Assembly: GCF_020149915.1 (NCBI RefSeq)
Contig: NZ_CP083760.1
Span: 2,914,001 to 2,978,000 of the forward strand
DNA length: 64,000 nt
Direction of reading: 5' to 3'
From: Candidatus Sulfidibacterium hydrothermale
GTDB taxonomy: Bacteria > Bacteroidota > Bacteroidia > Bacteroidales > F082
In this document: piece by piece, positions 1 through 9,515 of the stretch
Numbering within the stretch: the stretch's first letter is position 1
Layout: every line of letters starts with the position of its first letter
Position numbers and translations under genes: made by a program
The notes under the pieces: model-generated
Databases searched by the model: none
What the model was told of the DNA's origin: nothing
Seen by the model: the letters and a program-made list of their open reading frames with translations, nothing else

Positions 1-2827
1 CCTTTTCGGGAATGCGGTATCCTACCGACAAAAGGGCTTTCAGGATGGCTTCGTAATAATCGTCGCCGATACAGCCCACTTCGCCTGTGGAAACCATGTC
101 CACACCGAGCACCGGGTCGGCTTTGCTCAGGCGCGAAAAGGAAAACTGTGGTGCCTTGACGCCGATGTGGTCAATGTCGAAAAGCGATTTTCCAGGTTTT
201 TCGGGATTTTCCCCCAGCATAATCCGGACGGCATAATCGATAAAATTGGTGTTTAACACTTTGGAAACAAACGGAAAGCTGCGCGAAGCCCGCAGGTTAC
301 ATTCAATGACCTTGATATCGTTGTCTTTGGCCAGGAACTGGATGTTAAACGGACCGCTGATGTGCAGCTCGCGGGCAATCTGCCGGCTGATGCGTTTAAT
401 GCGGCGAACGGTTTCCACGTAAACTTTTTGCGGGGGAAACATGATGGTGGCATCGCCCGAGTGAACGCCGGCAAATTCCACATGTTCCGAAATGGCATAC
501 ACAACCACGTCGCCGTCGCGGGCCACGGCGTCCATTTCAATCTCTTTGGCTTCGGTAAGGAATTTGGAAACCACCACCGGATACTGTTTGGAAACTTCGG
601 TGGCCAGCCGGAGGAAATGTTTCAGCTCGTTTTTATTGGAAACCACATTCATGGCAGCGCCCGAAAGCACATACGAAGGCCGAATCAGCACCGGAAAGCC
701 TACTTCTTCCGTAAAGCTGTAAATATCTTCGAGGCTGGTCAGCTCGCGCCATTCGGGCTGGTGTACCCCAATCTTGTCCAGCATTTCCGAAAATTTATAA
801 CGATTTTCGGCGCGGTCAATGTTTTCGGGGGCGGTTCCCAAAACAGGAATTTTTTGTCGGTGCAGCCGCATGGCCAGGTTGTTGGGTATTTGTCCGCCGG
901 TGGAAACAATTACCCCGTGTGGATTTTCCAGTCCGGCAATGTCCAGCACCCGTTCAAAAGTGAGTTCTTCGAGATAAAGCCGGTCGCAGCGGTCGTAATC
1001 AGTGCTTACCGTTTCCGGGTTGTAGTTGATCATCACAGCACGAAAGCCTTTGCGACGGATGGTGTCCAGTGCATTTACCGACGACCAGTCAAATTCCACG
1101 CTGCTACCGATGCGATACGCCCCCGAGCCCAGCACGATGACCGAACGGCCGTCGTTTTCGTAACGGATGTCGTTTTCACTTCCGTGGTACGTGAGATAAA
1201 GATAATTGGTTTGTGCCGGGTATTCGGCTGCCAGCGTATCAATTTGCTTAACGGAAGGGACAATTCCCCGTTTTTGCCGGTGATTTCGCACTTCCAGAAT
1301 TTCATCGTCGGTACTGCCGATGGCCCGGTCGTTATAAATCAGGCGGGCAATCTGAAAATCGGAAAATCCGGCTTGTTTGGCTTCGCGCAACAGCGCATCC
1401 GGTAAATCTTCCAGGTGGTTAAAAGTTAGCAGTTCCTGCTCGATATCCAGTATGTTCTTCAGCTTTTCGAGAAACCATTTGTCAATGCGGGTGTGTTGAT
1501 GGATTTTTTCCACTGGCCATCCCCGGTGCAGTGCTTCGGCAAGGTAGAAAACCCGCATGTCGGTAGGCTTTTGTAATGCCTGCGCAAGATTGCGCGGTTT
1601 CAGTGCTTTGTTGGCAGCAAAGCCGTGCATGCCTACGCCCACCATGCGCAGTCCTTTCTGAAAAGCTTCTTCAAAACTCCGGCCGATGGCCATCACTTCG
1701 CCCACGCTCTTCATCCCGGAACCGATTTCGTGCGAAACACCGACGAACTTGTTTAAATCCCATCGCGGAATTTTCACCACAAGATAATCCAGTGCCGGTT
1801 CAAAAAAAGCCGGTGTAGTCCGGGTAACGCTGTTTTTCAGTTCGTGCAGGCCGTATCCCAGTCCCAGCTTGGCCGCCACAAACGCCAGCGGATAACCGGT
1901 AGCTTTGGATGCCAGCGCACTGGAACGCGACAGCCGGGCATTGACTTCAATAACCCGGTAGTCTTCCGAATCAGGGTCGAGGGCAAACTGTACGTTGCAT
2001 TCGCCAATGATGCCTACAGCCCGGGCAATGTCCATGGAAAGTTGTCGTAATTTGTGGTATTCGCGGTTGGTAAGTGTTTGCGATGGGGCCACCACAATGC
2101 TTTCGCCGGTGTGGATGCCAAGCGGGTCGAAATTTTCCATGTTACACACGGTAACCACGTTGTCGTACCGGTCGCGAACCACTTCGTATTCCACTTCTTT
2201 CCAGCCTTTAAGCGATTCTTCCACCAATACCTGATTTGAATAAGAAAAGGATTTGGACAACAGCGTGGAAAGTTCTTCTTCATCGGAACAAAATCCGCTG
2301 CCCTGGCCGCCCAGCGTGTAAGCCGCCCGGATAATCAGCGGGAAACCTATTTTCCGTGCCGCTTCAAGGGCTTCCTGCCGGTTGGTAACGGCTACCGATT
2401 GCGGGGTTTTGATGCCGGCAGTATGTAGCATTTCGGCAAAACGTTCGCGGTCTTCGGTTTGAATGATCGATTCCACCGGCGTACCCAGTACTTCCACTCC
2501 GTGTTTTTTCAGTACTTCCGAACGGTACAGTTCCACGCCACAGTTCAGGGCCGTTTGTCCGCCGAAGGCCAGCAGGATGCCCTGCGGTTTTTCTTTTTCG
2601 ATGACCTTTTCCACAAACCAAGGAGTAACGGGCAGAAAATAAAGCTTGTCGGCAATGCCTTCCGACGTTTGTACCGTGGCAATGTTGGGATTGATCAGGA
2701 CGGTTTCTATTCCTTCTTCTTTCAGCGCTTTCAACGCCTGGCTGCCGCTGTAATCGAACTCGCCGGCTTCGCCGATTTTCAGGGCACCGGAACCAAGAAC
2801 AAGGACTTTTTTTATCTGTTTTTCCAT
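1..2827 (-). CDS. carB: Carbamoyl-phosphate synthase large subunit (3' end outside window)
   Basis: Makes carbamoyl phosphate from bicarbonate, ATP and the ammonia delivered by CarA, feeding pyrimidine and arginine synthesis in the cytoplasm. Translating the minus strand from the ATG at 2827 gives [14 protein letters not shown], the usual CarB opening, then the first ATP-grasp half ([32 protein letters not shown]). The repeated second half follows, with [20 protein letters not shown] and [11 protein letters not shown]. The frame stays open to base 1: 942 codons are visible of about 1,070 usual, so the C-terminal allosteric (MGS-like) domain lies off the left edge. The first 16 bases overlap the end of carA, so the two are translated as one operon, presumably from the carA promoter. 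Identity is very secure. Confidence 0.97.
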   Translation of the reverse strand, partial: MEKQIKKVLVLGSGALKIGEAGEFDYSGSQALKALKEEGIETVLINPNIATVQTSEGIADKLYFLPVTPWFVEKVIEKEKPQGILLAFGGQTALNCGVELYRSEVLKKHGVEVLGTPVESIIQTEDRERFAEMLHTAGIKTPQSVAVTNRQEALEAARKIGFPLIIRAAYTLGGQGSGFCSDEEELSTLLSKSFSYSNQVLVEESLKGWKEVEYEVVRDRYDNVVTVCNMENFDPLGIHTGESIVVAPSQTLTNREYHKLRQLSMDIARAVGIIGECNVQFALDPDSEDYRVIEVNARLSRSSALASKATGYPLAFVAAKLGLGYGLHELKNSVTRTTPAFFEPALDYLVVKIPRWDLNKFVGVSHEIGSGMKSVGEVMAIGRSFEEAFQKGLRMVGVGMHGFAANKALKPRNLAQALQKPTDMRVFYLAEALHRGWPVEKIHQHTRIDKWFLEKLKNILDIEQELLTFNHLEDLPDALLREAKQAGFSDFQIARLIYNDRAIGSTDDEILEVRNHRQKRGIVPSVKQIDTLAAEYPAQTNYLYLTYHGSENDIRYENDGRSVIVLGSGAYRIGSSVEFDWSSVNALDTIRRKGFRAVMINYNPETVSTDYDRCDRLYLEELTFERVLDIAGLENPHGVIVSTGGQIPNNLAMRLHRQKIPVLGTAPENIDRAENRYKFSEMLDKIGVHQPEWRELTSLEDIYSFTEEVGFPVLIRPSYVLSGAAMNVVSNKNELKHFLRLATEVSKQYPVVVSKFLTEAKEIEMDAVARDGDVVVYAISEHVEFAGVHSGDATIMFPPQKVYVETVRRIKRISRQIARELHISGPFNIQFLAKDNDIKVIECNLRASRSFPFVSKVLNTNFIDYAVRIMLGENPEKPGKSLFDIDHIGVKAPQFSFSRLSKADPVLGVDMVSTGEVGCIGDDYYEAILKALLSVGYRIPEK

Positions 2828-3900
2828 TTTTCGATTTCCTGTACAAAATTTCCAAATAAAAAGGCTGTATCGGTTGGACCACCGGCTGCTTCAGGATGAA
2901 ACTGCGTGGTAAAAACGGGTTTTGTCCGGTGGCGGATTCCTTCGTTACTCTGATCATTCAGGTTTTTAAAATAAATTTTCCAGTCGCTGTTTAACGTCTT
3001 TTCATCTACGGCAAAACCGTGATTTTGCGAAGTCAGGTAAGCCCTGCGGGTTCCAGCCTGAATAACCGGTTGATTATGACTGCGGTGACCGAATTTCAGT
3101 TTGTACGTCTGTGCTCCGGCAGCCAGCGCTACCAGCTGATGTCCCAGGCAGATGCCAAATACGGGTTTGTCTTCTTCAAGGGATGTTTTCAGATGATTGA
3201 TGGTAGGAACACAGGTTTGCGGGTCGCCGGGACCGTTGGAAATAAACAGACCGTCGTATTCCTCGTGGCTGTAATCGTAATCCCACGGCACACGAATAAT
3301 CTGGGTGTCGTAACGCAACAGGTAACGAATGATGTTGTTTTTCACGCCGCAGTCCACCAGCAAGATTTTGTGTTTCCCGTGGCCGTAAACCCGTTTCTCG
3401 CGGATGCATACCTGTGCCACCAGGTTTTCTTTGTTAGGATCCCAAAAGGGGATGTCTTCATCGAAAATGATTTTAGCGGGCATGGAACCTTTTTCACGGA
3501 TGTGTTTGGTAAGCTGCCGGGTATCAATACCGAACAGGGCCGGCACTTTTTCGCTTTTGAGCCAGTCGCCCAGGCTCTGGGTGGCATTCCAGTGGCTGTG
3601 TTTCTCTGAGTAATCGGAAATAATAAGTGCCGAGATGTGTACATGTTCCGACTCGAAATGCAGCAACATGTCCCGGTCGGTTTCTTTTCCGGGAACGCCG
3701 TAATTACCGATGGAAGGATAGGTCAGTACCAAAATCTGGCCGCGGTACGAAGGGTCAGTAAGGCTTTCGGGATAACCGGTCATGGCGGTGTTGAAGACAA
3801 TTTCGCCGGCTACGGAAGCCTCGTATCCGAAAGAAAATCCCGAAAAGGTGGTGCCGTCTTCAAGTATCAGTGTGGCCTGCCGGTAGCGGTTGCTTTTCAT
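2812..3900 (-). CDS. carA: Carbamoyl-phosphate synthase small (glutaminase) subunit
   Basis: Hydrolyses glutamine and channels ammonia to CarB. The 362-residue protein has the family N-terminal domain ([32 protein letters not shown]) and a class I amidotransferase domain from about residue 178. The nucleophile is Cys251 in [10 protein letters not shown], and the triad is completed by His335 and Glu337 in QFHPEA. Length fits the family, which is usually 355-390 residues. It starts with ATG at 3900, and a -7 box (TATCTTTG) lies about 75 bases upstream. It is the first gene of a carA-carB operon with a 16-base overlap. No pyrimidine attenuator is evident in the short leader. Confidence 0.97.
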   Translation of the reverse strand: MKSNRYRQATLILEDGTTFSGFSFGYEASVAGEIVFNTAMTGYPESLTDPSYRGQILVLTYPSIGNYGVPGKETDRDMLLHFESEHVHISALIISDYSEKHSHWNATQSLGDWLKSEKVPALFGIDTRQLTKHIREKGSMPAKIIFDEDIPFWDPNKENLVAQVCIREKRVYGHGKHKILLVDCGVKNNIIRYLLRYDTQIIRVPWDYDYSHEEYDGLFISNGPGDPQTCVPTINHLKTSLEEDKPVFGICLGHQLVALAAGAQTYKLKFGHRSHNQPVIQAGTRRAYLTSQNHGFAVDEKTLNSDWKIYFKNLNDQSNEGIRHRTKPVFTTQFHPEAAGGPTDTAFLFGNFVQEIEKWKNR

Positions 3901-3975
3901 GACTAAGCTTTTTAAGGCCGAAAAAAGGCGGGAAATAATCCCGGAACTTTATCGACTTGTTGTTGTTCCGGGGTT

Positions 3976-3983
3976 CAAAGATA
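3976..3983 (-). promoter_or_regulatory. -7 promoter box for carAB
   Basis: On the minus strand this reads TATCTTTG, an exact match to the Bacteroidota TAnnTTTG element, 76 bases before the carA start. A TTG at 4007-4009 lies 23 bases upstream, slightly more than the usual -33 spacing. Confidence 0.5.
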
Positions 3984-4357
3984 AGCGGATTATTCAGCCA
4001 GGAAAACAATTTTGTTTTTCTCTTATTCCGGTTTATGAACACGGATTGTTAGCAATCTGATTAACAGGTGTTTAAAAATAAACAAAAAGGGATATGCTCG
4101 GGATAATTATAACTTCCGAAACCGATTGAAACAACTCTTGGAAAGAGGCAAAAGAAAATGTTTAAAAAGTTTCCCCGGTCAAATCTTTTACCTTTCCACT
4201 TTTCAGGTTTGGATCAACCTGAAAAGTGATCTTTCGCTCATCCGTGTTTGCAATGCGGATGTACTTTTTGAAATAGTTTTGTAAGATTTGTCTGTCGTTA
4301 AAATATGCGGGCGAATGATGGATAAAATCCAAAAAATTAGCGTGAATTTTTAAAGTG

Positions 4358-4389
4358 TAATCGAAAAATTCACGTGAAAATTTCGATTA
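4358..4389. promoter_or_regulatory. 32-bp near-perfect palindrome, possible operator
   Basis: The sequence TAATCGAAA...TTTCGATTA is symmetric around a central TTCACGTGAA. Both 9-base outer arms and the 10-base core match their reverse complements, with only a 2-base mismatch region on each side. It ends 18 bases before the TACTTTTG -7 box, so it covers the -33 region of the ATPase promoter, where a repressor would be expected to bind. A further partial half-site (CGTGAATTTTT) lies at 4341-4351. No regulator gene is adjacent, so the binding protein is unknown. Confidence 0.45.
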
Positions 4390-4407
4390 TATCTGAAAAA
4401 TTTGCGT

Positions 4408-4415
4408 TACTTTTG
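4408..4415 (+). promoter_or_regulatory. -7 promoter box for the DUF4143 ATPase
   Basis: TACTTTTG matches TAnnTTTG and lies 20 bases before the ATG, implying a leader of roughly 12-15 bases. The -33 region (TTTCG at 4381-4385) is weak and lies inside the palindrome at 4358-4389. Confidence 0.5.
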
Positions 4416-4434
4416 TTCTTATAAATAATAACCA

Positions 4435-5571
4435 ATGGAAAATAAGATTGAAAGAAGCTTAATGCCGGTATTGCAAAAAGAGCTGGCCGAAAGCCATAAG
4501 ATTATTATTTTGTACGGGGCAAGGCAAACCGGAAAAACCACGCTGGCCAATGATGTGCTTTCAAAGACAGAAGGAAAAATTTTAAAAGTAAATGCCGACG
4601 AATTAAGATATGCCGAAGTACTTTCTTCGCGGGATTTGCATAAATTGAAACTGCTGACGGGCGATTATGATATTTTGTTTATTGATGAAGCACAACGCAT
4701 AAAAGATATCGGTATTAATCTTAAAATCTTGTATGACAACATTCCAAACCTGAAACTGTTTGTTACAGGTTCTTCTTCTTTCGACCTCGCCGACAAAGTA
4801 AAAGAGCCTCTTACGGGAAGGACTTCCACGTGGGTTTTATATCCTGTATCGGTCAGGGAATTGAGCAAAACCCATAATTATTTTGAACTGCAAAGCCGGC
4901 TTGAAGAGTTTATGTTGTTCGGGATGTACCCGGAACTGTTCCGGTATGAAACGGCGCAGCGTAAGGAAAAATATTTACGGGAACTGGCCTCCGCATACTT
5001 GTACAAAGATATTTTGGAACTGGCACCTGTCCGTAATACTTCCAAGATAAAAGATCTGCTCAAAATGCTGGCGTTTCAAATCGGATCGGAAGTTTCCCTA
5101 AATGAATTGGGAAACAGCCTCGGGATGAGCCAGGAAACGGTTCAGTCTTATATCCATTTGCTCGAAAAATCGTTTATTGTTTTCCGGTTAAGCGGTTTCA
5201 GCCGAAATCTTCGGAAAGAGATATCAAAACGCGACAAGATTTATTTTTGGGATTTGGGCATCCGGAATATGCTGATTGATAATTTTTCGCCCTTTAGCTT
5301 TCGCAACGACATAGGTGCTTTGTGGGAAAACTTTATTATCTCGGAAAGAATGAAATATTTATCATACAACGAGATATATGCCTCTTCTTATTTTTGGCGT
5401 ACTTATACCGGTGCAGAGTTGGATTATGTTGAAGAACACAACGGCAAATTGTATGGCTATGAAATAAAATTTAAAAAAGCCCGGAAAAAAGCCCCCAAAG
5501 CATGGGTCGAAAATTACGGAAGCCGGTTTCAGTGTATCACCCGCGACAATTTTTGGGAGTTTGTTGTGTAG
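4435..5571 (+). CDS. AAA-type ATPase with DUF4143 C-terminal domain
   Basis: The protein has 378 residues. A P-loop (GARQTGKTT, residues 28-36) and a Walker B strand (LFIDEAQRI, 81-89) define the N-terminal AAA module. The C-terminal half has the DUF4143 pattern: a winged-helix-like stretch (SLGMSQETVQSYIHLLEKSF), then WENFIISERMKY and FWRTYTGAELDYVEE...GYEIKFKK. That tail resembles a PD-(D/E)xK nuclease fold (ELDYV with ExK). Families like this are widespread in Bacteroidota and often lie alone in variable positions. Substrate and function are not known, and roles in DNA or toxin-like processes are speculation. It is monocistronic, with a promoter and palindromic operator candidate directly upstream. 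Confidence 0.88.
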   Translation: MENKIERSLMPVLQKELAESHKIIILYGARQTGKTTLANDVLSKTEGKILKVNADELRYAEVLSSRDLHKLKLLTGDYDILFIDEAQRIKDIGINLKILYDNIPNLKLFVTGSSSFDLADKVKEPLTGRTSTWVLYPVSVRELSKTHNYFELQSRLEEFMLFGMYPELFRYETAQRKEKYLRELASAYLYKDILELAPVRNTSKIKDLLKMLAFQIGSEVSLNELGNSLGMSQETVQSYIHLLEKSFIVFRLSGFSRNLRKEISKRDKIYFWDLGIRNMLIDNFSPFSFRNDIGALWENFIISERMKYLSYNEIYASSYFWRTYTGAELDYVEEHNGKLYGYEIKFKKARKKAPKAWVENYGSRFQCITRDNFWEFVV

Positions 5572-5617
5572 TTTTGCTCAAAGAATGTTTATCCCGAACA
5601 TATTTGTAACCCATATT

Positions 5618-6364
5618 TTAAAGCGACAACAACTTTCTGCTTCCGGCACCGGAGGCTTTCAGTTCATATTTCTGAAGAATATCCGACAACACCACTGTTT
5701 TTGACTTTCGTCTATAACTTTCCAAGAAATTCAGATTGATTAATGCTGACCGGCTGATCCGGATAAAAGCCCCCCGGTTTTTTAACCTTTTACCTAACGT
5801 CCCCAATTGAGCAGTGATGAGATGGGACTTTCCGTTGGTGAGGTGGATATAAGAATAATTTTTATCCGCTTCGCAATAAACAATTTCTTCGGGGGCAACC
5901 ATAATAAAACCATCCAACGTGTTGAAACGTATTTTACCCCGGGTCATGTATGTTTCCAGCCGGTCAAGTTTTCTGTTCAGGTTCATTTCACTCCTTTCCA
6001 GCTGAAACCGGTCAATAGCATCTTTTAATTTATCCGTTTCAACCGGTTTGGTCAAAAAATCGAACGCTGCATGACGCAAGGCCTGTATTACATACTCGTC
6101 ATATGCTGTAACAAAAATGACACAAACATTGACACGGATCATCTTTAATTTTTCCACCAGCCAGAAACCATCGTGTACCGGCATCTGCACATCCAAAAAG
6201 ATAATTTCAGGAACCTGATCCACAATAATCTCTAAAGCCTGCTGTGCAGTTTCGGCTTTTGCAATAACAGAAAGCTCGGGGAAATGTTTCCTGATCAGGA
6301 TTTCCAAACCATCGCGGGAATCCTGCTCATCATCTACAATCAGAACCGGAATAGGGTTATTCAT
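5618..6364 (-). CDS. LytTR-family two-component response regulator
   Basis: The receiver domain covers residues 1-120, with the acidic pair Asp11/Asp12, phosphoacceptor Asp58 in FLDVQMP, Thr86 and Lys106 (FLTKP). The C-terminal LytTR DNA-binding domain spans about 145-245 (VYCEADKNYSYIHLTNGK, FIRISRSALINLNFL). At 248 residues it has the standard length. It lies downstream of, and on the same strand as, the LytS-type kinase at 6782-8911, its most probable partner, but 417 bases separate them and the regulator has its own good promoter (6389-6419). The target genes cannot be told from the sequence. Confidence 0.93.
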   Translation of the reverse strand: MNNPIPVLIVDDEQDSRDGLEILIRKHFPELSVIAKAETAQQALEIIVDQVPEIIFLDVQMPVHDGFWLVEKLKMIRVNVCVIFVTAYDEYVIQALRHAAFDFLTKPVETDKLKDAIDRFQLERSEMNLNRKLDRLETYMTRGKIRFNTLDGFIMVAPEEIVYCEADKNYSYIHLTNGKSHLITAQLGTLGKRLKNRGAFIRISRSALINLNFLESYRRKSKTVVLSDILQKYELKASGAGSRKLLSL

Positions 6365-6781
6365 TTTGGTTTTTTAAATAATAACAGTCAAAGTTAAATA
6401 AAAATATTTTTTCAGGCAAGACATGTACCGCCCTAAAAACAATATGGATTCGCTTTATAAGCAGTAAAAAGCGCTTCTCTGTTTCTCAAAATAATATTCA
6501 TAAAAAGCTGAAAACTCATTACCTTTCCACGGTTTATCTGTTTTTAGGAATGTTTTTTCAAATTAGAGTAAAAAATGACAGGTTATTTTTTCTTCATGTT
6601 TTTTCAAAATTAAACAGAGAACCATTCTCTTCCAAAAAATTCTTTAGCTATTGTACCAGTTCCCCTTCTTTCTGTATAAAGACATATATTTTAAGTTTAA
6701 AGAGAAAAACAATACACTGATTCCAAATACCCATAGAATAATTATCACAATAAAAATGATGAAAAACAGATAAAAAAGAAA
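6365..6781. other. AT-rich spacer between response regulator and kinase
   Basis: This 417-base, strongly AT-rich stretch holds the response-regulator promoter at its low-coordinate end. No open frame, tRNA or convincing hairpin was seen in the rest. Confidence 0.5.
6389..6419 (-). promoter_or_regulatory. Promoter of the LytTR response regulator
   Basis: On the minus strand TTG (6417-6419) is followed after 20 bases by TAACTTTG (6389-6396), matching the Bacteroidota -33/-7 consensus and spacing. The leader to the ATG at 6364 would be about 20 bases. Confidence 0.65.
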
Positions 6782-8911
6782 TCAGGATTTTTTATCCAAC
6801 ACTACCCGCACAAGGGTCCCGGATGGGTGGCCGTTTTTATCCCGTAAATCGACATATTGCAAAGAGATACCTCTACCGCCGGTTTTCCGGTGTAACCGGA
6901 TTAAATCGCGGAGCAGTTTCAGTCCTTTGCCGGGTTTTTGCAGTTTGGCTGCAGCTTCCCGGCCAATGCCATTGTCAGCAACTTCTATTACAGTATTCCC
7001 GCTTTCCATATAAAGCCGGACATCCACTTTTTTTAGCCCCGTTTTATTTCGTAAGCCGTGCTTAATGGCATTCTCCACCAGCAACTGTATCAACATCTGC
7101 GGAATCTTTTGATCAAGATTCACATGATTATCAATGGAAATAGAATACCCAAAATCTTCTTTAAACCGGAATTTTTCCAGTTCCAGATAATCTTTCACAA
7201 AATCAAGTTCCTCTTTCAGGGTAGTATTCAAAGTCTCTGTTTTCCTAAGCAACCCGCGAAGCAGCCGACTAAAGCGAACAATCTGGCCATACGTTTCATC
7301 TTTGTTCCCCAACGCTACATTATTGGCAATACCATTAAGAATATTAAACATAAAATGCGGGTCAAGCTGGCTTTTTAATGTTTTCATCTGCAACGCCGTA
7401 ATAGTTTCTTCCATTTGCCGGTTTCGCAATAACCGGTTCCGGTGCATCCGCTGGGCAAACCATAAAATAAAAACCACTACTCCGTAAATCAGCAGCCAGA
7501 AAGGAAACTTTAAACAGTACAATGGATTGAATCTGTATGTATAATAATACAGCCGCGTTTTATACCGAACATATAATTCTCTTTTCCCTGTTTTGTTTTT
7601 AGAAACGCCACAATCAAATACCTGTAAATCAAAAGCAAAACCTTTATTTTCTACAGGAATTCGTACTACATGATCAAAATGGTCATCGGTAATAACGATA
7701 TTCCGAAATCCTTTGGTAAGAAAAACATATTCTTTTTTATGACTTTTCCCAAGAAGAGAAGCAGACAAAATAAAGTTCCCAATATCATAATCTGTCTTCA
7801 ATTTTTTAATTTTCAGTTTCTCATTAATAAATACAAGATAATTCCCATCTTTATAAATGAGTATATAGGGTTTCCCTTGAATCCGGTACGTTCCAAAAGT
7901 ATTTTCCGTCGAAAATCTTTCACCAGGAGAGAAAGGAAAATCTTTTTCTGAAAACAACCGGGTACCATTTTTATAAAACCGGATTTTCAACAACTTTTTT
8001 GTCTTATTTCCCAAAAAGGCCACAATAAATTTTTCCCCTTTGTCATTCACAAAAGGCTTAATATTTACATAAGAGGGATATCCCTTATTCTCTATGGGAG
8101 GAAACAGAAATTGCAGTTTATGATTATACGCGGTAAACCACGAATCATAATCATCGTAAGGAATGGGCAGGGTGTCGCTGATATTGCCCGGTGTACCGGA
8201 GCTACAATAAATTTCAGGAAAGGAATCATTATCCATATCCGCAACCACTATATTCCCCAAATCAATTCCCGTGGACTTCGAGCGGAGTAATGTGTCTTTT
8301 TTCCGGTTAAAGATAAAAATACAACGCGGCTGTAAAGAGTAACCAGCCACAAAAGAAAAAACCAAATCTTTATATCCGTCTCGGTCCATATCAACGGCCC
8401 GAATTTTTGGAATAAGGTAATCTATTTCGCCATTTCTTTTCCATACTTTGGTGATAAACCGGTCTTTAAACAGATACCGCTTAGCGGGATAGGGTTGAAA
8501 AGCACCGAGAAAAACCGAATCATGACGATAATAAAAAACATACACTTCCGGATAACCATCCTTATTCAAATCCGCACAGATAAATTGTTTCGATCGATTC
8601 TGGAAATAACCGTTAAAATTCCATTGGTCATAATTAACTCCCTCATTGCTTGTTATCTTTACCGCTGCTTTATGATTAATATCATTATTAAAACCTACCA
8701 GGCATTCTGAAGCACCATCCTTGTTTAAATCCATAAAAACCAAATTAGAATGCAATCGGCTGTAATCTTTGTTTGTCACCTTTTTTACTTCATATTTGGA
8801 AAAGGTAACCGGAAGAGAAAGAATAATTCCAACAGCAATGGGAATAGCCAACACAAACGGGCTGGCCAACAAGTCGAGTAAAAATGTTTTAAAACGGGCT
8901 GAAAACATCAT
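6782..8911 (-). CDS. LytS-type sensor histidine kinase with FG-GAP-like extracytoplasmic domain
   Basis: A 709-residue membrane kinase. One membrane segment lies near residues 17-35 and a second near 468-487, so residues 36-467 should be outside the cytoplasmic membrane. That part carries at least four calcium-loop-like motifs: DLNKDG (61-66), DLNKDG (114-119), DMDRDG (174-179) and DMDNDS (225-230). Each is followed by a YPE/ECLVG-type strand, the pattern of FG-GAP/VCBS beta-propeller blades. The cytoplasmic part has the His_kinase (LytS/YehU) box LDPHFMFNILNGIA with phosphoacceptor His519, then an HATPase domain (LVENAIKHGL, ADNGIGREAA). LytS-type kinases signal through LytTR regulators, which fits the gene next downstream. 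The ligand is unknown. Confidence 0.9.
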   Translation of the reverse strand: MMFSARFKTFLLDLLASPFVLAIPIAVGIILSLPVTFSKYEVKKVTNKDYSRLHSNLVFMDLNKDGASECLVGFNNDINHKAAVKITSNEGVNYDQWNFNGYFQNRSKQFICADLNKDGYPEVYVFYYRHDSVFLGAFQPYPAKRYLFKDRFITKVWKRNGEIDYLIPKIRAVDMDRDGYKDLVFSFVAGYSLQPRCIFIFNRKKDTLLRSKSTGIDLGNIVVADMDNDSFPEIYCSSGTPGNISDTLPIPYDDYDSWFTAYNHKLQFLFPPIENKGYPSYVNIKPFVNDKGEKFIVAFLGNKTKKLLKIRFYKNGTRLFSEKDFPFSPGERFSTENTFGTYRIQGKPYILIYKDGNYLVFINEKLKIKKLKTDYDIGNFILSASLLGKSHKKEYVFLTKGFRNIVITDDHFDHVVRIPVENKGFAFDLQVFDCGVSKNKTGKRELYVRYKTRLYYYTYRFNPLYCLKFPFWLLIYGVVVFILWFAQRMHRNRLLRNRQMEETITALQMKTLKSQLDPHFMFNILNGIANNVALGNKDETYGQIVRFSRLLRGLLRKTETLNTTLKEELDFVKDYLELEKFRFKEDFGYSISIDNHVNLDQKIPQMLIQLLVENAIKHGLRNKTGLKKVDVRLYMESGNTVIEVADNGIGREAAAKLQKPGKGLKLLRDLIRLHRKTGGRGISLQYVDLRDKNGHPSGTLVRVVLDKKS

Positions 8912-9067
8912 TGTTGATTCGTCAGCCTAAATTAGTAAAAAAATGATTATAAACCGGAAAAGTCTTTGTTTTATGATTTTTGTGGGATAATGGTGTTTTT
9001 ACTTTTGAAGTTTCAGGATAATTGTTGGGAAATCCCAAAAGACAAAAAACAAATGACAAAAACCCTA

Positions 9068-9143
9068 CTACTTTAAGTACTTCCCACTTCAAACTTCAAG
9101 TACTTGAAATGCCTAAAGTTTGAAGTGCCTAAAGTGGGAAAAT
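9068..9143. repeat. AAGTACTT-family repeat, copy 1
   Basis: Mixed direct and inverted units of the type ACTTCAAGTACTTGAA / CTAAAGTTTGAAGTGCC. A perfect 12-bp inverted repeat, CACTTCAAACTT versus AAGTTTGAAGTG, can form a hairpin. Related stretches lie at 9485-9515, 21138-21234, 21610-21713 and 23899-23965. Confidence 0.7.
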
Positions 9144-9177
9144 TCCAAAAAAACAAAAAAGCAACCCCCAAAAAACA

Positions 9178-9462
9178 AATAAAATATTAATAATCAGCTT
9201 TTTGTCCTTCTGAGCGTAGCGAAGAATCTATTTTACTCCTTCATCGTTTGAGCATCCCGTTCGAACGATAATTTCCGGACTCATCTGCGTCAAACACCGA
9301 TAAGATGTGATACATTGGAGTCCCGTAGGGACAACTATTATCATTGACTCTGAATTTATTCAGAGGCCCGTGTTCAACCCCTTCGGGGTTGTGATTTTAT
9401 GATAGGTATTTCCCTGCACTTCGTACAGGGTTATTCCCGTTTAATCCCTCCGGGATTAGTTC
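9178..9462 (+). repeat. Composite multi-hairpin intergenic element, copy A
   Basis: The element starts with TCCTTCTGAGCGTAGCGAAGAATCT and then carries a row of short palindromes. These are CGTTCGAACG (9258-9267), GTCCCgtaGGGAC (9320-9332), CTCTGAAtttaTTCAGAG (9348-9365), AACCCCttcGGGGTT (9376-9390), CCCTGcacttcgtaCAGGG (9412-9430) and TAATCCCtccGGGATTA (9442-9458). The reverse complement of the same series in the same order is found at 23976-24268. The palindromes are better conserved than the spacers, suggesting they matter or that the unit spreads as a block. No coding potential was seen. Confidence 0.8.
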
Positions 9463-9484
9463 TAAACACAAGATATGGTTCCAA

Positions 9485-9515
9485 CTCGCTTTAAGTACTT
9501 CAAGTGCCTAAAATT
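9485..9515. repeat. AAGTACTT-family repeat, short copy
   Basis: CTTTAAGTACTTCAAGTGCC followed by TAAAATTTAAAATAC. A short degenerate member of the family, directly downstream of leuB. Confidence 0.5.

Larger units (their letters stand above)
3901..4434. other. Intergenic region between carA and the ATPase gene
   Basis: This divergent 534-base spacer holds the carA promoter on the minus side and the ATPase promoter with its palindrome on the plus side. Between them, arms at 4197-4209 and 4216-4228 form a perfect 13-bp inverted repeat (CACTTTTCAGGTT) with a 6-base loop and no U-tract on either side, so it does not look like an intrinsic terminator. On the minus strand 4165-4386 stays open for 74 codons without any ATG (see findings). 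No convincing gene was seen. Confidence 0.6.

Noticed and set aside
362-1405. 347-codon open frame on the plus strand opposite carB
   Set aside because: It lies wholly inside the clear carB coding region on the other strand and has no recognisable domain; it is an antisense shadow.
3860-4042. 60-codon minus-strand frame overlapping the carA start
   Set aside because: It contains the carA -7 promoter box and overlaps carA in another frame; composition is not protein-like.
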